Source: Synechococcus sp. CPC35
GTDB lineage: Bacteria; Cyanobacteriota; Cyanobacteriia; PCC-6307; Cyanobiaceae
DNA: 6,295 bases
Direction of reading: 5' to 3'
NCBI GenBank assembly: GCA_002684175.1
Contig: NYUU01000068.1
Coordinates: 2,311-8,605 of the forward strand
Shown: one piece after another, positions 5,453 through 6,295 of the stretch
How the letters are laid out: every line of letters begins with the position of its first letter
Position numbering within the stretch: the first letter of the stretch is position 1
Notes under the pieces: generated by a model
The model's database searches: none
Seen by the model: only the letters and a program-made list of their open reading frames with translations
Told to the model about the DNA's origin: nothing
Made by a program: the position numbers and the translations under genes

Positions 5453-6295
5453 ATGATCGTGTCCTCCATGTCGACCGTGCGTCGACGTCTGGCACAACTC
5501 TCAGCGCATCTTGTTGTTGCTGTCGTTGCGCTTGTTGTCATCGGTGGTGCCACCCGCGTGATGGAGGCAGGCCTGGCCTGTCCTGACTGGCCCTTGTGCT
5601 ACGGGTCCCTGCTGCCAAGAGGGCAGATGAATGTTCAGGTTTTCCTGGAGTGGTTTCACCGCCTGGATGCCTTTCTTGTCGGAGTTGCCCTCCTGGTAAT
5701 GGCCTTTGTCTCCTTCTTGTGGAGGCGTCTACTTCCTCAATGGCTCCCATGGCTCGCAGGAGGCCTTGTGCTCCTGGTTGCCTTTCAGGGAGGTCTCGGT
5801 GCTCTCACCGTGCTTCAGCTACTGCCTTCTGGGATCGTCATGGCGCATCTCGGCATGGCACTCACCCTTGTTGCCCTGCTGAGCGGGCTCACTCAGTGTT
5901 TGCTTCAGCGATCATCTACTTCAGCTCCTCTGTGGTGGAGAGCAAGTGCGCTTGCCGCACTTCTAGCTGTTGGAGCTCAGTCTCTGCTCGGCGCACGGAT
6001 GGCCACGTCCTGGGCAGCTCAGCGCTGTCTCAGCGGTGGTGAGTCCTGTGAGTGGGTCACCCTGCATCGCTCCACTGCAATGCCTGTTGCCCTTGTTGTT
6101 GTGCTGTTTGTTGTCGCTGCGCTGCTTTCTGGTGGTTGGGCAAGAAGCCAGTGGCCGTATCTCGTTGCGGTTTTAGCTCTCGTAGCCCTTCAGCTTGCTC
6201 TCGGCATCAGCACCTTGCTGCTCGGACTGACCCAGCCTCTCGTGACGATCGCTCATCAGCTTCTTGCCGCCCTGCTTGTCGCTCTGCTCTCCGCA
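5453..6295 (+). CDS. ctaA: Heme A synthase, CtaA/COX15 family (3' end outside window)
   Basis: This frame is open from ATG 5453 to the right edge (281 codons, no stop), so the C-terminus is missing. Heme A synthase is an integral membrane enzyme that oxidises the C8 methyl of heme O to a formyl group, giving the heme A used by CtaD. The visible part has about seven or eight hydrophobic helices. Four conserved histidines, the expected heme ligands, are at His69 (EWFHRL), His132 (MAHLG), His205 (LHRST) and His268 (IAHQL). The Cys pair of the first extracytoplasmic loop is Cys43 and Cys49 in CPDWPLC, and a second pair is Cys192 and Cys199. GGATR at 31-35 matches the family N-terminus. An in-frame TGA at 5420 limits upstream extension, and GGAG at 5441 supports the ATG. 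The gene diverges from ctaC. A heme O synthase gene (ctaB) is a common next neighbour but is not in view. Confidence 0.95.
   Translation, partial: MIVSSMSTVRRRLAQLSAHLVVAVVALVVIGGATRVMEAGLACPDWPLCYGSLLPRGQMNVQVFLEWFHRLDAFLVGVALLVMAFVSFLWRRLLPQWLPWLAGGLVLLVAFQGGLGALTVLQLLPSGIVMAHLGMALTLVALLSGLTQCLLQRSSTSAPLWWRASALAALLAVGAQSLLGARMATSWAAQRCLSGGESCEWVTLHRSTAMPVALVVVLFVVAALLSGGWARSQWPYLVAVLALVALQLALGISTLLLGLTQPLVTIAHQLLAALLVALLSA

Noticed and set aside
5596..6042. 148-codon plus-strand frame inside ctaA
   Set aside because: It is out of frame with ctaA, whose four histidines and cysteine pairs are all in the 5453 frame.
1..6295. Undescribed defence, mobile or biosynthetic system
   Set aside because: Every substantial gene belongs to a known core family. 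I saw no CRISPR-like arrays, transposase motifs, terminal inverted repeats, tRNA or rRNA.

Overview
This window looks like core chromosome of a marine picocyanobacterium, most likely Synechococcus or a relative in the Synechococcus/Prochlorococcus/Cyanobium group. The inference rests on four things: a cyanobacterium-specific AbrB-like regulator, a ctaCDE oxidase operon divergent from the heme A synthase gene ctaA, tight gene packing, and moderately high GC with no HIP1 octamer (GCGATCGC) seen. The genus is an inference, and species cannot be assigned.

Left part (1-1701): on the minus strand, a bifunctional-nuclease/DUF151 family protein (997-410) is followed, with a 4-nt GTGA overlap, by an aldo/keto reductase that runs off the left edge. 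Facing away from this pair is ribE, riboflavin synthase alpha chain (1048-1701, plus). Only about 40-50 bp separate the two divergent starts.

Middle (1686-5271): all genes are on the minus strand. Transcription order is ctaC (CuA subunit II), ctaD (catalytic subunit I), ctaE (subunit III), then a small cyAbrB-type DNA-binding protein. ctaC and ctaD are 2 nt apart, ctaD and ctaE overlap by 4 nt (ATGA), and the regulator follows 54 nt later. The 3' end of the regulator overlaps the 3' end of ribE by 16 bp on the opposite strand. The three cta products form an aa3-type cytochrome c oxidase, with the helix VI Tyr-Ser signature of the A2 subclass. In cyanobacteria this is the respiratory terminal oxidase fed by cytochrome c6 or plastocyanin.

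Right part (5272-6295): a 181-bp divergent control region separates ctaC from ctaA (plus, open at the right edge). CtaA makes heme A, the cofactor CtaD needs, so the divergent pair couples cofactor supply to the apoenzyme. No RNA gene, mobile element, CRISPR array or defence system was seen, and no stretch over 300 bp lacks a gene.

I found no convincing undescribed system. The points most worth a second look are details: loss of the usual electron-entry tryptophans in CtaC, a period-3 histidine repeat in CtaE, a compositional dip in the ctaD core, palindromic and repeated elements in the ctaC/ctaA control region, and an Asp-to-Glu change in the aldo/keto reductase tetrad.
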